64,000 bases of DNA. It comes from Crambe crambe (lineage: Eukaryota > Porifera > Demospongiae > Poecilosclerida > Crambeidae). The position numbers and the translations under genes were made by a program. Location of the stretch: positions 620,001 through 684,000 of the forward strand of contig OZ004595.1 in NCBI GenBank assembly GCA_963924555.1, written 5' to 3'. Each line of letters starts with the position of its first letter. Positions within the stretch are counted from its first letter, which is position 1. The notes below the pieces were generated by a model. It did not search any database. It saw only the letters and a list, made by a program, of their open reading frames with translations, and was not told where the DNA came from. Below are positions 12,076 through 23,055 of the stretch, piece by piece.

Positions 12076-12839
12076 CCTCAATTTAGGGGAGAATAATTTA
12101 CTGTGTTGTATGATTCTTGATATTTAGGTGGATATTGAGAAGAAGAGAGCCTCTCGTCGGAAGAAGAAAGAACAAGAGAAACAAGAACAGCAGCAGCAGC
12201 AGAGCCAGGAACAAGGAGAGGCCATTGATTCCTGGGTCTAGTCTCTTTCATCTCACACTCCCTCTCATTCAAACTGGTCCATGCTACCATAAGTATATGC
12301 AATGTCAAGTCCAACTTGTTAATATATCACTATTTTAGTATTGAGAGATGTCAATTTTACTTATCGATAATCATACTGGAAATGTAGGACAGTTAAATGA
12401 AAGGAAAAAGTAGACGCTGAAGATAACATCCTGGGGGGGGGAGGGGGCAACCTCAGACACAACGTGAAATATGGGAGAGAGGACTTGGGGAAATAAACCA
12501 ATAACTGAGTTCCGGGCTGTATGAAAGTAGCACCCTGCACTGTAGCATTTACAGATGTTATTAAAAGTATCATGTCAATATTTGATTAGTTTCAATGTTA
12601 ACATCACTACTTCCCCACTACAGACTTTATAGTCTTGTATATAGTGGTCCCATTGCTTTCAAGTTCAATCATTTCAAGAAATAAGCAGGAATCTACTCGT
12701 ATAAAAAGAGTTATTGGGGAAATCGTGTCAGTTTAATATCATTCACGTGATACTCTGATCACTCAATTCAGAACGATTGAGCCCTTATTAAATTTTCTTT
12801 TCAGATCAGAGCCAAGTAACTTAAACTCACGTAGCTACA

Positions 12840-15800
12840 ATGGATGGAGGAAGGTCTAAACAGGTGAACTGTAATGCATGCTCATCAGTAGGTACTAGGT
12901 CTAGAAATCCAGATGAAGAACTTGTTCACTGATGCCATTAAGTATCAGGCTATGGCGCCTAAAATATTGGGGAGGACAGCTGCATTGGTCGGCTAATTCG
13001 CCTCAAAACAGCAGCTGTTTGTTATGTACAGCCTGTCCTGCTATTTATCAGTTGGCCAATTAGTAGAGATAGCAGTTAGCTAGGTCTGCAAGTTCTTTTA
13101 GACTTGACTGGTAGATAGTGTTACTGCTAGTTTATAGTTTGACTATCTAGATGTTTCCTCCCAATACAGGAACTCGAGGAAGAGCTTAAGACAGCATTGC
13201 GGGTAAGTTGTCATGAAAGTAGCTGCTGTGATGTTGTGTTGGTCCAGTGCCCTCTGGTCAGTCATTGCAAAGCACCTTAGGCCCATAGAAACAGTCTGTC
13301 AAGGTGCTCGTATGCAGGGATGGGTTGTTTATTGGAATGCTGGACTACTCAACCTTAAAGCAGTTACCTCCAGCATGTGGGCCCCAATGTTTCGTACAGA
13401 TTGTCAACACGCCTCAGCTTGTGTGCCTACTAGACCCCTGTCCATTTTTATAGGCCAAACGCTGACTCGGCATAATTCTAGTGCACCTCTGCCGAGGGAA
13501 GTGGGTGGAGTCTTGTAACTCACAGACACCAGGACAATATTGAGCACACTTTTTAATGAACATTCTCCACGTTTGGAGTGTACAGCTAAAACACCTTGCA
13601 TGCTAGACCCCTGCTCAATTTTTTACAAGCCGTTACCAACCCATTCAAGTGTGCCGAGGGAAATGGGCGGGGTCTAGTGACTCATGGACCCCATGACCTT
13701 ATAGAGCATGATGTGCTCTACAGGTTCTCCAAGTTTGGAGGCCGTAGCTCGCATGCTGTGGGTGTGGTGATTTTTTTTTTGTGGTGCATGATGGCTGTCT
13801 TTGTGTGTTGGTTGTATGGTTGTCTCACCTTCTCTCTCTCACTCCTCACAGTGGAAGGCAATCTATCAGGGGACAATAGAGTACTATGAACAGGTGAGTG
13901 ATGAGTGTAGCAGTGGTGTGATGAGGGCGTGGCATGTGGCCCAGTCCATACCTGGTGTGTATTCCATGTGTGCAGGCATTGTCTGCTGCTCAGAAGGAGC
14001 TCAGTCAGCCTTCCCTGAGTGAAGCAAGGCAGTCTGAGCTTGAGAAGAGGCTGAAGCATTGTGAGGGAGAGATCCAGAAAGATAAAACAAATCTCCTTGC
14101 TGAAGAAGAAGCTATAAAGAAGCTACAAGATGCCCTGGGGCAACTTACTTGTAAGTATAAAGATTTAGCACTAATGAGATGATGTAATGATACATTATAC
14201 AAGTTAAGTAATAGCCCAGAGCTATAAAATAGTGTGCGCTCAGCTGGGAGGTGTAATTAGTAATTAATAGTAACATGTAAGAATTAATTAGTGACTAATT
14301 AAAAGTAGGTGAAATTAATAAATGTTTGAGTGGCCATAACTTTTGAAGGGAAAGTGCTATAGTCTTGAAATAAGAACCATTCTGCTCAGAAAATTCTACT
14401 CTTTCTTTGTGTCACTACTAGCATTACCTAAGAGAGTGTTAGGGAGGTGGTAATCCATTTTGGCATGTATTTTATGACCTTATTATCATTTTATCAGCAG
14501 AATGTGACTGTTGTGATGTCTTGTAACACTTATTATAAACTGTTATGTAAATAATGTTCTTTTTCCCTCTTCAGCTGCTTCCCAGAAGCCTGACTCTTCT
14601 TCCCAGAAAGAAACACAGAGTGAGTATTGTAAGCCACAATAAGTGGTCCCATTGACAGCAATGTACACATACAATGGTGTGCTTTAATTGAGGTTCTTAG
14701 GCAATAACATAATTTATTCAGTCAATGATTTACTTTACAGAATCAACATCAAGTGACTTGCGTCTAGATGATGCAACTAGAGAGAAAATGGTAAGTGTAA
14801 TTAATGGAGGGGGTGTGTGTATGCAGATATCATTCATGTGGGGTATGAACTCTATGATTGCTCTCCTGGTTTCTCTGATTCAGTTCAACCAGTCCATGAC
14901 GTGGGGCCACGTTGAGGCAATCATCATCAAGGTCCTGATCGTGGGGGCTGCTGGAGTCGGCAAATCCCTTTTTTTGTCTCGTCTCCTTGGTGTCGCTATT
15001 TCTCTCATCCGAAACAGTACCGGAGTGGTCGAGAAAGCCCAGAGGGTCAACTGTCAAAGGTTGGGCACAACAGATCTCAAAAATAACATAGTTTGGGAAG
15101 TGGTCGGACCGAAAGAACTGATGAAACTTCTTGCCGATGCCATAACCTCAGGAATTGAGAAGTTCACTGCTTCTGTTTCCCCTCCACATGCATCTCGTCG
15201 TTCCAATAATGGATCAGGTTCTCATTCGACCAGTTCTGCTGATGCAAGCTACTCTACAGCTAGAACTACCGTCCTTCAGCTGATAGGTCGTTCCAAGGAA
15301 GGTAAATTGCTGAAGATGACTTGGATCTATCTGATAGATAGTGGAGGGCAGCCTCAGTTCCACGAGCTTCTTACAGCATTCATCAGAAACACCACTTTAG
15401 GTATCTTTGTCTTCAGGCTCTCAGATCGGCTGGACGATAAGCCACGGATTGAATACTACAAAGGTGGAAAGCCACTGGGTGAGCCTTATCCTTTCCCCAT
15501 GAGCCACAAGGAGATCTTCCAACACTGTATCCAGACCATTTCTTCCCTCCCTTCCACTTCTCCTCCGAAGGATCAGGCCCCAACTTGCCCGAAGATTCTC
15601 GTCTTGGGAACTCATCGAGACAAAGAGAGCAAGTGTTCCGAAACACGTGATGAAAAAGAGAAGATTCTCAGGGATGTCTTGCACAAAGGACCAAAACCTG
15701 ACTCAGCCATCTCAGAAGACTTACTTTATTACGGAAATAAGTGCATCTTTCCTTTGAATGCTAAATCACCCGAGAAGCAGGACGAGGAGATCATCGGTGA

Positions 15801-18089
15801 TATTCGAGAAGAAATAGTGCGTCTTGCACCTCAACCCCAATCCATCCCACTGCAGTATTACGCACTCGAACTGGAACTTGAAAAGAAAGAAGAGAGTGTG
15901 ATTAGCTTCAAAGAATGTTTGGACATTGCCAAGCATTCCCTGCTTTTCGAAGAGACTGTGGCCAGAGCTGCCATCCATCATCTGGATAGCCTCAACCTCA
16001 TCCAACACTTCCCAGAGTGTGCCAAGGAGGTCATATTCTGTGACCCCAACATCCTCCTCAACAAGGTGAACGAGCTGATAGAGAAAAGCTACAGGTTGAG
16101 GGGCACTTTGACCGCTTCGAAACCCGAGGTACTATTAAAAGGAGACTGGATTAGATTCCACATGCGTGGCAGGGTGACCTTACCCATGCTGAAAGAGTTT
16201 CCTGAAGGCTTTGTGCAAAATCTTTACGATCATCGCACTCTGGCCAAGATCTTTGAAGACCTGCTCATTTTCACTCGTTTTGAGCATGATGATAGCTTTT
16301 TCATGCCTGCCCTGCTCGATGTTAAAGATCTGAAGCTCATCCAGCGACCGACTAAGACGTGCCTAATCATAGCGTTCTCCTCTGGGTATGCCCCCCTGGG
16401 ACTTTTTTCTTCCTCCATTGCCTTTCTGACTTCGAGCAATAATCGATGGCCTTCTCCATGGATGTTCTTGTTCGAAAAAGGTCAACTCTTCCGAAATGTG
16501 ATCAGCTTTGATGTGAATGCGGTAAAGGTCACTCTTATTGACTGCTCAGCTCATTTCGAGGTTCATGTGGAGCTGCAGGAAGGCATGCAAGAAGACCCGT
16601 CCATGATGCCCGAAGTGTGCAGAATCATACGCCAAGGGATCAAGGAGGCCATCAAGCAATCGATGAAGAAACGCCACATCTGTAGTGCATCGTATGGTGA
16701 GAGTTTCTTCTGCCCGTGTGACTCGTATGCTACCTACCACTTGGCCAGTGTGAAAGAAGTCTTTGGAAAGTATCGCAGGTGTTGTGATGTCCACACTGGA
16801 AAGGGTGGAGCTTTGGAAGAACATCACTACCAGTGGCTGGGAATAGAACCCTCTACACCATCAAAAGGTAGTAATACATTCTATTTAGCTAGTGGCCAAG
16901 GTACTGTAGGTGGCCGAGTCTTTGGTCACTCCAGCAGCTTGAACTACCTAGTGCATGCAGGCCTGTAACTGGGTACGGTGAACCTGCCTTAAAGACCACC
17001 TGTATCCAGAGACCAACCTTCTATAAAGTGGTGTTCCCAAAGTATCATTTCAATTGATTTTGACCTCCATATAGAGACCGTCTTCCTATTAAGACCCACT
17101 TTTTTTTGCTCTGTATATAATTATTGATCTGATGCTCCATCCCTTGTAGGATCAGTTAAGTTCCCAGATATCAAGTATTTCCACCTCCAACTCATAAAAT
17201 GGATCAACCCAAATGGTGAGGAAGCAAAGCTGAAAATTTACGAAGAGATGTCATCAAAATGGAAGGAAGTTGCTGGAGTGATTGCTCTGAGTAAAGCTGA
17301 GATTGACAATATAGCTGCTCCAGGGATGGGACGTGAAATGACTGATTGCATGCGTGACGTCTTTGGGAAGTGGATGGAGAATAGTGATACGCTTCCTAAC
17401 CACACATGCTATCCACTAACTTGGGATGGCTTGTGCAACATTCTACAAGACTCTGACAGTGATACGCTGGTGAAGCGATTGAAAGAAGCTCTAGCTGCTG
17501 AACAAAGCACCTTAAGAAACACCTTCCCTGCTAAACAGTGTAAGTCCTTAATTCTACGTTCATAGGTGGTAGAGAGGTACATAGCTAACCTTGCAACTAC
17601 AAAATTTATACATAGCCTCCTTTCAAAGGACTTAACTGTGGCTTTGAAGTTGGGCTACTTGAAAGGAGGCTATGTTAGCCACCAAAGCTACCAATTTCAG
17701 TGCTGGGTGCAGGTCCTAGTTAAGACTGAATGTGATACTATTATTAGTGGTGCCTATTGTGTTATGTTTGCTGGACTTTGACATTATTAACGACTCTTTC
17801 ATTATTATAGCTCTGGCCACAGCTCTTGAAGGAACTGGTAAAGTCAGGAAAGGTGAGCACAGTCAAAATCAATGAGATTACAAACATTGATCTGCTTCTA
17901 TTTTATATTTTATAGCTAGAAAAGCTCGGTCAAATCCTCACTACTCCTTCACCTCCAAGACCTACACCAGCAGGTGAGCAGTTTAACACAGAGTGTGTAA
18001 TATCATACTGGTACATGGTACTGTTAATGAATGCAGGTCCTTTACCTGATGAGGTGGACAGTATAAAGAGCTCACCTGATAAGTCATGA
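12840..18089 (+). CDS. RCD2: coiled-coil / Roc-like GTPase (class B) / COR / gamma-type Death protein
   Basis: Exons: 12840-12863, 13170-13202, 13852-13893, 13976-14150, 14575-14619, 14741-14790, 14884-16867, 17150-17539, 17811-17852, 17920-17973, 18037-18089, giving 963 residues with consistent phase. It starts MDGGRSKQ and has a coiled coil to about residue 105. Class B GTPase: P-loop GAAGVGKS at 144-151, G3 DSGGQ near 274, G4-like THRD near 367. A COR-like region follows (ELELEKKEESVISF, SLNLIQHFPE). The COOH side of the large exon has CPC, HLASVK and HYQWLG, a Cys/His pattern. The 390-base exon (about 785-914) is a Death-fold domain unlike those of RCD1/3/4/6, with KWKEVAGVIALSKAEIDNI and LTWDGLCNIL. 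Next is a 14-codon remnant of the last helix of the usual Death exon (LATALEGTG). The intron 14791-14883 is in frame and stop-free, so retention is possible. Confidence 0.85.
14791..14883 (+). other. 93-base in-frame, stop-free intron (possible exitron) in class B genes
   Basis: GTAAGT...GATTCAG, length divisible by three, without a stop, and present at the same place in RCD3 (25927-26019), RCD5 (50546-50638) and RCD6 (61346-61438). If retained it adds 31 mostly hydrophobic residues, including ISFMWGMNSMIALLVSLIQ, just before the GTPase domain. An inner acceptor (TATGCAG) would remove only 36 bases, also in frame. Splicing is assumed because the donor and acceptor are good. Confidence 0.55.
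17566..17710. mobile_element. degenerate foldback element (same family as 32065-32231)
   Basis: Arms CATAGCCTCCTTTCAA and TTGAAAGGAGGCTATG face each other around a short loop, lying in the RCD2 intron after the gamma Death exon. A sister copy is at about 53359-53490 in RCD5. Confidence 0.6.
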
Positions 18090-18518
18090 AAGGTCTCACC
18101 AAACTCCTTCCACTCCTCAAAGACCTCATCGTAAATGCCAAATTTTATAAATATTTAGTTTGTCATGACTTCATGATTGAAATATCCACACACACCATCA
18201 CCCCTTTGTATCTATCTACCACTGCTTGTTTTCATTACACAAAAATTCTTTATTAAATTTTTACATTTTGTGTAAAATAAATAATGAGAAGAGAAGATAA
18301 AGTATGGAGGTCATCAGCTGCTTGACTGTGCCAGGCACCACAAGGAATAGAAGTATGCAGAGATACACACTGATAAATGAGTTAGGAGTGTTATGGCACA
18401 AGAAAAGAATTTCAAATCAGAAGATGTAGAACAGAATAGAATCAAAATAATGAAGTATGTAAGAATATTCAGTAAGCTAAAACTTTCACTAAAAAGTCTT
18501 AAATTTTCACTAAAAGTC

Positions 18519-18782
18519 TTAAAATTCCACAGGACCCTGATGGAGTCCACCATGGCTTGTGGCTAGAAGGGTGTTGTGGTCCAACTGGAGGAAAATGTGT
18601 TGGATCTGGTACTTGGAACTGTTGTCCTCATCACTCAAGATGCTCACCCCATCCAGCTCCTGAGCTCCATCAGGGTCAGATCCAGGATTGCCACTGGGCC
18701 ACGGGGAAGGAGGGGACATAAATATGACAGCATGAAAGTTAGCGTGCACTGAGTTATCTAATGTGAGACCTTGAAAGTTCAA
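18519..18782 (-). pseudogene. 3'-terminal coding fragment of an unidentified minus-strand gene
   Basis: The minus strand reads LDGVSILSDEDNSSKYQIQH and then, after a gap, TSHGGLHQGPVEF and a stop. A close relative lies at 54305-54562. The shared SILSDEDNSSKY core with amino-acid-level similarity suggests a true exon. The family is unknown to me. It may belong with the zinc-finger exon at 19257-19346, since both lie on the same strand and close together. Confidence 0.5.
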
Positions 18783-18987
18783 GCCAAAGTGTGTCTACCA
18801 TAGCTCATAGTCTTCAAGGGAGTTATGGTTTCAAAATATAAAGGACACTTTTAAAACATCTAACTTCAACAACTGAGGTCATATTCATATATTGGAGGGG
18901 GAGGGGGAGTATTTAAGTACACCAAGAGAGTTCTCTTTTGAAGTTTTGTTGGGTAATATGAATAAGTTATGTACATTAAGAATAAAT

Positions 18988-19012
18988 CCCCCCCCCCCCC
19001 CCCCCCCCCCCC
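18988..19012 (+). repeat. poly-C tract
   Basis: 25 consecutive C. Confidence 0.95.
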
Positions 19013-19256
19013 ATAAGCAATTAGGTTTTTTGATCCAATTAGTAGTAGGAGGGTGTTAGGACACTCATCACTTATGGATCAATTCCAGAAGGACCGGCCC
19101 CACGGAGAACCCTGTTGCTGACAATAATGGAACTATAATACTATTAGCAATTAGCTTTGAATGGATGTGGGAGTTTCCAGCTCATGACTCAGCTTGATCA
19201 TGTGATAGTCACATGGTGTATCATGTAGCAGGAAAGGGTTGTGTGTGGTTGCTTAC

Positions 19257-19346
19257 CAGGTATGGTGTCTCCTTGGTGTGACTCTTGATGTGTCTGCGTA
19301 GTTTGTAGGGTGTGGCAAATCTCCAGGGACAACCGTCAAAGGGGCA
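19257..19346 (-). CDS. single C2H2 zinc-finger exon (partial gene)
   Basis: A 90-base exon on the minus strand flanked by a pyrimidine-rich acceptor (CCTCTCCACAG) and a GTAAGC donor. It encodes CPFDGCPWRF, then KLRRHIKSH and TKETPYL: one complete C-X4-C-X12-H-X3-H finger, the spacing found in the MTF-1/ZXD type of C2H2 factor. Its linker TKETPY differs from the usual TGEKPF. Such fingers bind DNA or protein in the nucleus. I find no neighbouring finger exons within a few hundred bases. It could be a relic or one exon of a long gene. Confidence 0.6.
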
Positions 19347-19640
19347 CTGTGGAGAGGAGGGGAGAGGGGAAGCAGGTGTTACATCTTTTTTCCCTAAATC
19401 CACAATGCAACCATGGGGTTTCTTGAGAGAACCTTACCACTCATGATTATACAGTGTTTGGAAAGAGACAACTACAGATGTACAGTTCTCCAATAGCATA
19501 GCAGCCAAATGATTATTTTATCAGCGAGTTAAGGCTTGAAGTGTTGAGCTATTGTAATTTGGAGGTCGAGGATGCAGATAAATCTGAAAATAGAGTCTAC
19601 CGATAGACTGATTGATGAATCTAAAATCCTCATCCCCAAG

Positions 19641-19681
19641 TAGTCTCACGGGCCAGACCGCTTTTCTGGCTCGCGAGACTA
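19641..19681. mobile_element. 41-bp mini inverted repeat with TAGTCTC ends
   Basis: TAGTCTCACGGGCCAGA faces TCTGGCTCGCGAGACTA across a tiny loop. The ends match those of the larger element at 48206-48511, so it may be an extreme deletion form of the same family. Confidence 0.5.
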
Positions 19682-20725
19682 ATCCTCGAGTAATCATCTA
19701 TGATCATCTAGCACACACACATATTATCTAGATCTAGCAGCTTAGCTGAGTAATAAAATCTATCAAATACATGTGCATGCGTATTATCAAAAAAATGGCT
19801 TCCAATAATAATAAGTTAGTCGAGTGCTGTGCTCCATAGTGTCTCAGGGGCAGATCTAGAGGGGCCTCCTTTTGGTTCTATATGCTTATTTAGCAGTCAT
19901 CTTCTGCATACTTGAAGTTGAATCTTTTTTGTTGACATTTCAATCTAATACTGTAGCTGTAACCGTCAGATACAAGCCATGATCATCATGGCCTCAAACT
20001 AAAGCTCTTAACACTTGACTAAATTCTTAGCTGTTATTTTGGGATTGAAATGTCAAGGAAGAAGGATTCAAGTGGCTGTATCAAGTTGAGTGTTATGTTT
20101 CATAAAAGGTAGGAATGTAACTAAGAACTCTAGTGCTACAAATGTTTAGGTCTCTAGAATCTAATTCTACTGTGCCACCAGAAAATCATGCCCAGTTAGT
20201 ACTACTGCTCCTGAAATAAGTGCAAGTGGGAGTGGCCTGCCTAGTGATCCGTACACTCCAATTGTCCCAGAAAACGTTTCCAAGCTTCTTTGTTTGATAA
20301 GTGATTTAGTTTGAGCAATAACTAAGGCCAAACCAATTAAGCTTTCTGTTTACTCATTCTTTGCTGTGTGCCCAGAGTTAAAATAACTGCTGGCCCTTGG
20401 TGCAAATGGCCAACACTTTCTAAAGTGTTTGTCCTCCTGATGCACTGCAAAAACAAGAGTGTGTACTTATACCTTGTAAACAGTAAACAGTCTTACTGTT
20501 TACAGAGAGCTAGAGACATGCAAATTATGCTTTTTCTTCCCTTATTATGCTATACTCCAATGCAAGAACCCCTGCCCTATTATGCTCAACCTATTATGCT
20601 TTAAAAAATTGGTAAGAAAATTAATAAGTGATGGTTTATTGTAGCATAATTGCAGCCTCTCATCATAATTCTATCAGCACCAAGTTAGTATGTTGGAACA
20701 TTTAGTAAAGAAAACAGCAGTTGTA

Positions 20726-20727
<2 letters not shown>

Positions 20728-20762
<35 letters not shown>
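20728..20762 (+). repeat. poly-T tract
   Basis: 35 consecutive T. This could be the tail of a reverse-strand retroposon, but no body is recognisable. Confidence 0.9.
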
Positions 20763-21812
20763 CGTTACCACCACCAATGGCACAGGAACTCAAGAGTCAA
20801 CATCAATACCTCTATCTGCGAACTATTATGCCAGCATAGTGCTGGCATTAAGGTTCAAAACTATGCCGGCATAATTTGTATGTCCCTACAGAGAGCATTC
20901 AAAAGATATGCAGTAAACACTTTCACTTTCAGCTAGCTTAGAGGTGGAAAATTGTGTATTGGAATTTTGCAGCAATGAAGTGAAAACCATGTGCACATGG
21001 CCATTGTTGTTTTATTGCTATGGCCACCCTACTTTATTTTCAACTATGTCATAGTGGTAGAGACTGCTTTAATTTTCACAATGCACACACACACTATGCA
21101 GACCAAGTTAGCATTAAAAATGTAGACCAAGTTAGCTAGCTAGTAATTAAAATGCAGATAATGTAGCTTAATGAATAAAGCTATTCTGGGGGCTTATCCA
21201 TTTTTAGCTTCCCTCCCCTGTGGCTACGCAGCCGCATCGGCTTACCATGCAATTAGTTGAACCCCTCTTTTTAAAAAGCTGGTGTGGCCACACAACCCCC
21301 ACTTTTAAAAATTGCTGGATCTGCCCCTCTTTTGAGGATTGACAAGTACAAAAGATCATAGCTGGTAGAATTTGGAGTGGATTTATCCAGAAATCATAGC
21401 TGTGGTTTGAGAGATATGGCTGTCTAAGAAGAATAACGATAACAACAATAGAGAAGAAGAATCCAGCGACTTACCTGCTTGCCGTATTTCTGAAACGGTA
21501 AGTTCCCTGGTCCTGAAACTTGGTTTGCACTTTGTAGTAGGTTGGATACCGTATAGTGCAAAATTTTCGTGGGTCGTGGTTTTGCAAATATTGACAAACC
21601 CACAAAAATTTGACAGTAGCTTTTAAGTCTAAGTGGAGAGAACTAGAATTTCACTTTTGTGTATTAGTCTATAGGCGGCATGCACAGCTGTCCGCGTCAT
21701 CCCTACATAGAGAGAGCTACCGCTCTCTCTGATACTCACCCTCAAACATGCATTGATATGGTACAGAGAAATACAATGGAATTGGACCATAAATCAAATT
21801 ACAGGGTGTGTT

Positions 21813-21990
21813 GTATCAAGTGGTTATTACAGGGTTTTCCTCACAGTATTTGTACTGTTTTATCAAGTGGTTATTATAGGGTTTTCTTCACAGTATTTGT
21901 ACTGTCTTATCAAGTGGGTTTTCCTCACAGTATTTGTACTGTCTTATCAAGTGGTTATTACAGGTATTTTTTATCAAGTGGTTATGGTAA
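21813..21990 (+). repeat. ~47-bp tandem repeat, decaying
   Basis: Units begin TATCAAGTGGTTATTACAGG and contain CACAGTATTTGTACTGT, itself a short inverted repeat. Two near-complete units, one lacking about 10 bases, and two partial units follow each other. Confidence 0.85.
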
Positions 21991-22100
21991 TTAAAGTAGC
22001 AGTACAGTCTGACACAGGACACATTTTCCAGCCACTTTCCCACATGTCTGGTCCTTTGTCTGATCAAATCTGTATTAACAGCTAGGGTTATCATCAGGTT

Positions 22101-23055
22101 ATGTTAAAGGGACCGCCTCATGCACAACTAGCCAAGGGAGACCACTTTATTCACAAACAGGGAAGGGGTTTGGAGGAAGTGGACAGACCTGTGTCACTGC
22201 TGGGCATATTATGGAGAGTGGATCGCCAGCCTCTTGTGGGAGAGGAAGCTGATTTTACAACCGGGGTTGTAGACAGTCTCTGAGACAAATTTCTGACTGC
22301 AATCTGGAGAAGAGTAGGAACAATACTGGATGACAAGGTGATTACAGTAAACCTTTTCTGATCTGGCCACCCAGGTGTCCTGGATCGTTTTCTAGCAGTC
22401 ATGATGACCCCTTACCGAACACACCACTGACATTGTTGATGAGTGTGACATTATTGGATCTGCTCTGTAACAGGGGCGTAAGAAAATGTTTTCTGGTGGG
22501 GGGGGGGGGCTGATGTATGTGTGCTTTGTGTGTGGGAAAATTTTTAGCTGACCACGCCCACTTTCCTTAACCACACCCATTTTTGGATACCAGTGTACCA
22601 TCAACTGGCTCAACAGTGGCGTCAGTGCTTGTGATTGAGGTCTCTGAAGATGGACCAGCATCATCACTTGCAAATATATTTATAATGTATGCAATCTTAC
22701 ATTGATAGTTACCTGCATCAATTTGAGAACTGAATTGGAGTGATGAATTCTCCTCTGTGCCATAGTAGAGCCAAGCTAACTGCTGAGCTAGGTGTTAATT
22801 AACCAATGTCATCTCATCCTGTGATGTTAATACTTAGCTAGTAGGTGTTATTAACACTTAGTTGACATGCAGCATCTGTTTTTGCATATGCTAATACCTA
22901 TGTGCAGGTACTATCCATTTTGAGTGGGGGGGGCTGAAGCCCCCCCAGCCCCCCTGCTTCTTACGCCCATGTGTGTAAGTGAGACATAAATACGGTAACC
23001 ATAGGCCTTCCAGCTAGTTAGACTTCTTCCCATCCTTGACTCACGTATTAGTACC
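22101..23055. repeat. repeated upstream block preceding RCD3
   Basis: 22101-22460 is homologous to 32880-33340 (before RCD4) and 47385-47790 (before RCD5), with shared segments such as GTGGATCGCCAGCCTCTTGTG. The rest is A/T-rich, with G-rich and C-rich runs near 22496-22510 and 22925-22955. It may carry the promoter of each RCD gene, but no open frame is conserved. Confidence 0.6.

Larger units (their letters stand above)
9042..12241 (+). pseudogene. delta-catenin, copy B: 5'-truncated duplicate with frameshift
   Basis: Exons: 9042-9172, 9273-9538, 9616-9785, 9898-10181, 10235-10325, 10665-10958, 11111-11461, 11768-11917, 12128-12241. The first four to five encode armadillo repeats: TLRNMSSAGESARSF, TVENTVCILRNLSYWLE, an insert rich in charged residues, AAAGAIQNLTACNWK and AAATALRNVAIDQRNK. 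These match the vertebrate p120/ARVCF order. The C-terminal tail is as in copy A, with a PDZ-binding end DSWV. Upstream of 9042 there are no earlier armadillo exons, so the copy lacks its 5' part. Exon 9273-9538 is 266 bases, but the phases of its neighbours need 265 or 268. The frame slips near 9321-9326, just after SYWLE, and otherwise meets a stop. The 9898 to 12241 exons are open in phase. Confidence 0.85.
19682..22100. other. non-coding spacer upstream of RCD3
   Basis: No supported exon. Contents: poly-T at 20728-20762, a perfect short palindrome TGCCAGCATAGTGCTGGCA at 20831-20849, and a tandem repeat at 21813-21990. Confidence 0.6.

Noticed and set aside
15421-15684. Minus-strand open frames across the class B large exon in all copies
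   Set aside because: Antisense shadows of a strongly supported coding exon. No promoter or splice evidence.
21813-21990. CRISPR-like array of repeats
   Set aside because: Units touch each other without unique spacers, and the context is animal nuclear DNA.
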